A stretch of 8,755 nt of DNA from Candidatus Delongbacteria bacterium (GTDB lineage: Bacteria; UBA4055): assembly GCA_022013635.1 (NCBI GenBank), contig JAKLPX010000193.1, forward strand, positions 1 through 8,755. Direction: 5' to 3'. This document shows positions 6,750 to 8,755 of this stretch, piece after piece (the stretch's first letter is position 1; each line of letters opens with the position of its first letter). Both the position numbers and the translations under genes were made by a program. A model generated the notes under the pieces. It had not been told where the DNA came from and did no database searches. It was given only the letters and a program-made list of their open reading frames with translations.

Positions 6750-8324
6750 ATGAGAAAACTTGTAACCGCAGAGATTATGAAGCAGTTGGATAAAATCGTT
6801 ATAACCGACTTCGGCATTAAAGCTTTACAACTTATGGAAAACGCCGGACGCGGAGTATTTGATTTGATTTCAAAATACGAAGGGGATCTGAAAGGTAAAT
6901 TATTTACCGTGGTTTGCGGAAAAGGAAACAACGGGGGCGACGGTATGATCGTTGCGGGACTTCTTGCCGAGGCCAAGGCGGAAGTTGCAGTGTTTGTCCT
7001 CGCAAAAAAAACCGAAATTTCCGAAGATTCAAAAAAAGCGTTATTGAAATTATCAAAGGTCATAAAAAATATTACATTCCTTAAAAAAACCGAAGAATTT
7101 GAACTCGCAGGCAATGAGATTGTGATAGACGCAATTTTCGGCACCGGATTCAAATCAAATCCGGAAGGAATTTTTTACGATATAATTAAAAAGATTAACG
7201 AATCGCAGTGCAAGGTTTACTCGATTGATATTCCGTCCTGCATACACGGCACAACCGGTAATTCGGAAGATATTGCAATATTCGCCGATCATACTGCTAC
7301 TTTAGGCTATCCGAAGATCGGGCTTTATATCAACGAAGGTTATACGCACAGCGGAATAATTGATATCGTTGATATCGGATTTCCGCCTGAATTGGATGAA
7401 GAAATTTTAGAGACTCGGATGCTCATGGATATCTCCGATGCATTCGGCGGTTATAAAAAAAGACCTTTGACTGTGGATAAAAAAGACTTCGGAAAGATTT
7501 TTAATTTTTCAGGTTCGCTTTCTATGCCCGGAGCCGCCACTTTATCGTCAATTGCGGCTTTAAGAGCAGGAACTGGATTATTGAAACTCGGTATCCCAAT
7601 GAATATTTCCGCATCTGTTTCGACTATTTATCCCGAAGTCATGACGATTCCTCTCGGATATGCTCAGCCCGGATATACATCCATGAACGCGGAAAAAGAT
7701 GTTCTGAAAGGTTATAAATGGTGCGACGCCTGTTTAGCCGGTCCGGGGCTTTCGGTTCATCCTGAAACAAAAAAAGTCGTAAAGAAAATGATTCAGAAAT
7801 TTGACGGCAAACCGACCGTACTTGACGCAGACGCTCTGAACATATTATCCGAAATGACCGAATTATTTGAAGATTTCAACTCAAACATTGTTCTTACCCC
7901 GCACAATGGAGAAATGGCGAGGCTTGTCGGAACCAGTAAAGAACTATTTCTGCTGAACAGGCTGGAAATCACAATGCAGAAAGCCGTTGAATGGAAATGT
8001 TATATAGTTTTAAAAGGAACTCCGACTATTATTGCTTATCCGAACGGAAAAATAATACTTCATGTGAATAAAAAACCCGGTATGGCGGTCGGTGGAATGG
8101 GAGATATTCTTTCAGGGATACTTGTGAGTCTTCTGGGGCAGAAAGTTCTAATGGAACAAGCAATAAATACGGCTGTATATGTTCACGCAGTTGCGGCAGA
8201 TTTTGCGATTGAAAAATACGGAGAGCACAGCCTTTTGCCTACGGATGTTTTAAGTGAGATTCATACAGCGATTAAATATATCATAGAGCTTGAAAATAAA
8301 AAAAATCACGGCGCGGAGAAATAA
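6750..8324 (+). CDS. nnr: Bifunctional NAD(P)H-hydrate repair enzyme Nnr (epimerase + ADP/ATP-dependent dehydratase)
   Basis: This enzyme repairs hydrated NADH and NADPH. The N-terminal epimerase half interconverts R and S forms of NAD(P)HX, and the C-terminal half dehydrates the S form using ADP or ATP. The 524 residues match the usual fused form. Epimerase half (1 to about 215): LMENAG near 29-34, GKGNNGGDG (57-65), DAIFGTGF with D127, and SIDIPS (158-163). Dehydratase half, of ribokinase-like fold (about 235-515): FSGSLSMPGAATLSS, AGPGLS, LDADALN (358-364), TPHNGE (383-388) and GGMGD (448-452), with D452 the expected catalytic base. One oddity: the usual Gly after DIPS is Cys164, followed by Ile-His. 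The ATG at 6750 has AAAGG (6735-6739) upstream and an in-frame stop at 6741. It probably opens a new transcription unit, and its stop overlaps the rel start by one base. Confidence 0.95.
   Translation: MRKLVTAEIMKQLDKIVITDFGIKALQLMENAGRGVFDLISKYEGDLKGKLFTVVCGKGNNGGDGMIVAGLLAEAKAEVAVFVLAKKTEISEDSKKALLKLSKVIKNITFLKKTEEFELAGNEIVIDAIFGTGFKSNPEGIFYDIIKKINESQCKVYSIDIPSCIHGTTGNSEDIAIFADHTATLGYPKIGLYINEGYTHSGIIDIVDIGFPPELDEEILETRMLMDISDAFGGYKKRPLTVDKKDFGKIFNFSGSLSMPGAATLSSIAALRAGTGLLKLGIPMNISASVSTIYPEVMTIPLGYAQPGYTSMNAEKDVLKGYKWCDACLAGPGLSVHPETKKVVKKMIQKFDGKPTVLDADALNILSEMTELFEDFNSNIVLTPHNGEMARLVGTSKELFLLNRLEITMQKAVEWKCYIVLKGTPTIIAYPNGKIILHVNKKPGMAVGGMGDILSGILVSLLGQKVLMEQAINTAVYVHAVAADFAIEKYGEHSLLPTDVLSEIHTAIKYIIELENKKNHGAEK
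8315..8319 (+). promoter_or_regulatory. Ribosome-binding site of the rel gene inside the end of nnr
   Basis: GGAGA lies four bases before the ATG at 8324, within the last codons of nnr. With the TAATG overlap it favours translational coupling between nnr and rel, and it supports 8324 rather than the next in-frame ATG (8342) as the start. Confidence 0.6.
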
Positions 8325-8755
8325 TGCCGTCAAGATATTCCATGCGAATCGAGAATATCATTAAGAGATTGGAATCCACCGGAATGGAAGTTAACGGCAA
8401 TCTGATCAGAAATGTTTATGAATTTGCCTTTCAGGCGCATAAAAATATTTTCAGAAGAAGCGGAAAACCTTATATTGAACATCCGGTCATGGTTGCCGAG
8501 ATTTTATCGGAATTAAAAGTTGACGATATTACCATTGCCGCCGCGCTTCTGCACGATGTTGTGGAGGATACCGAAATTCCCGGCCTTGAGATCAAAGAAA
8601 AATTCGGAGACACTATCTATAATATCGTTGACGGCGTTACAAAAATCAACGAAATTTATTTCGATACCTTTGAAGAAAAACAGACCGAGAATTACCGTAA
8701 ACTTATAATCAGCATGATTAAAGATCTCAGGGTAATCGTAATTAAATTCGCAGAC
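8324..8755 (+). CDS. rel: RelA/SpoT-family (p)ppGpp synthetase/hydrolase, N-terminal HD domain, cut by the window end
   Basis: The frame runs from ATG 8324 through the last base without a stop, giving 144 codons. They form most of the HD-type hydrolase domain that degrades the alarmone (p)ppGpp in bifunctional Rel/SpoT proteins. Visible motifs are AHKNIFRRSGKPYIEHP, with R44 and H53, LLHDVVEDT with H77, D78, E81 and D82, a typical VTKI segment, and IKFAD ending at D144. These are the metal-binding and catalytic positions of the well-studied Rel of Streptococcus equisimilis, and even the numbering agrees, so the hydrolase site appears intact. That argues for a SpoT/Rel-type enzyme and against a hydrolase-dead RelA. 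The synthetase, TGS and ACT domains would lie beyond the window, so synthetase activity cannot be judged; a short hydrolase-only protein is possible but less likely. It is cotranscribed with nnr. Confidence 0.93.
   Translation, partial: MPSRYSMRIENIIKRLESTGMEVNGNLIRNVYEFAFQAHKNIFRRSGKPYIEHPVMVAEILSELKVDDITIAAALLHDVVEDTEIPGLEIKEKFGDTIYNIVDGVTKINEIYFDTFEEKQTENYRKLIISMIKDLRVIVIKFAD

Noticed and set aside
6740..7153. 137-codon open frame on the minus strand inside the start of nnr
   Set aside because: It lies wholly opposite the conserved epimerase coding region, has no recognisable motif, and fits as a shadow of the real gene.
8091..8105. GGMGD in place of the GGTGD often seen in the dehydratase half of Nnr
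   Set aside because: As I recall the E. coli Nnr sequence, it also has Met at this position, so it is a normal family variant.
8520..8708. 62-codon plus-strand frame near the window end
   Set aside because: It overlaps the HD domain of rel in another frame; the rel frame has clear catalytic motifs.

Overview
The window is a compact stretch of bacterial chromosome. It is AT-rich, every gene is on the + strand, and the gaps are very short. Five genes give clear or partial functional calls and one is an orphan. In order: a 5'-truncated primosomal helicase gene (priA), a hypothetical single-pass membrane protein (orf2), a large membrane protein with a VWA-like region (orf3), radA, a bifunctional NAD(P)HX repair gene (nnr), and the first 144 codons of a RelA/SpoT-family (p)ppGpp gene. 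There is no sign of transposons, phage, CRISPR arrays, tRNA or rRNA. The organism cannot be named with confidence. AT-richness, frequent AGA/AGG arginine codons, starts with little or no Shine-Dalgarno sequence (orf3, radA) and a periplasmic VWA-type membrane protein fit the Bacteroidota/FCB side of the tree or a related uncultured lineage; this is inference.

Layout. priA, orf2, orf3 and radA are separated by only 15, 16 and 17 bases and look like one transcription unit. A 117-base gap follows radA. It holds a weak AT-rich inverted repeat with a T-run (possible terminator), a TTGACA/TATCTT promoter-like pair and a second, GC-containing hairpin, so a new unit probably begins there. nnr and the rel gene form that second unit: the nnr stop and the rel start overlap (TAATG), with a clear Shine-Dalgarno sequence inside the end of nnr. 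No stretch of more than 300 bases lacks a gene.

How the genes relate. PriA and RadA act in restart of stalled replication forks and in processing of recombination branches, so their shared operon makes sense. The two envelope proteins between them have no evident link to DNA repair. They carry complementary membrane topologies (a signal/TM-periplasm-TM-cytosolic tail protein and a TM-TM-periplasm-TM protein) and may be partners. They are the least understood part of the window. The second unit combines metabolite repair (damaged NADH/NADPH) with stringent-response signalling. Most of the window is housekeeping; I found no evidence of a complete novel system, but the orf2-orf3 pair, the nnr leader region and the nnr-rel junction merit a second look.
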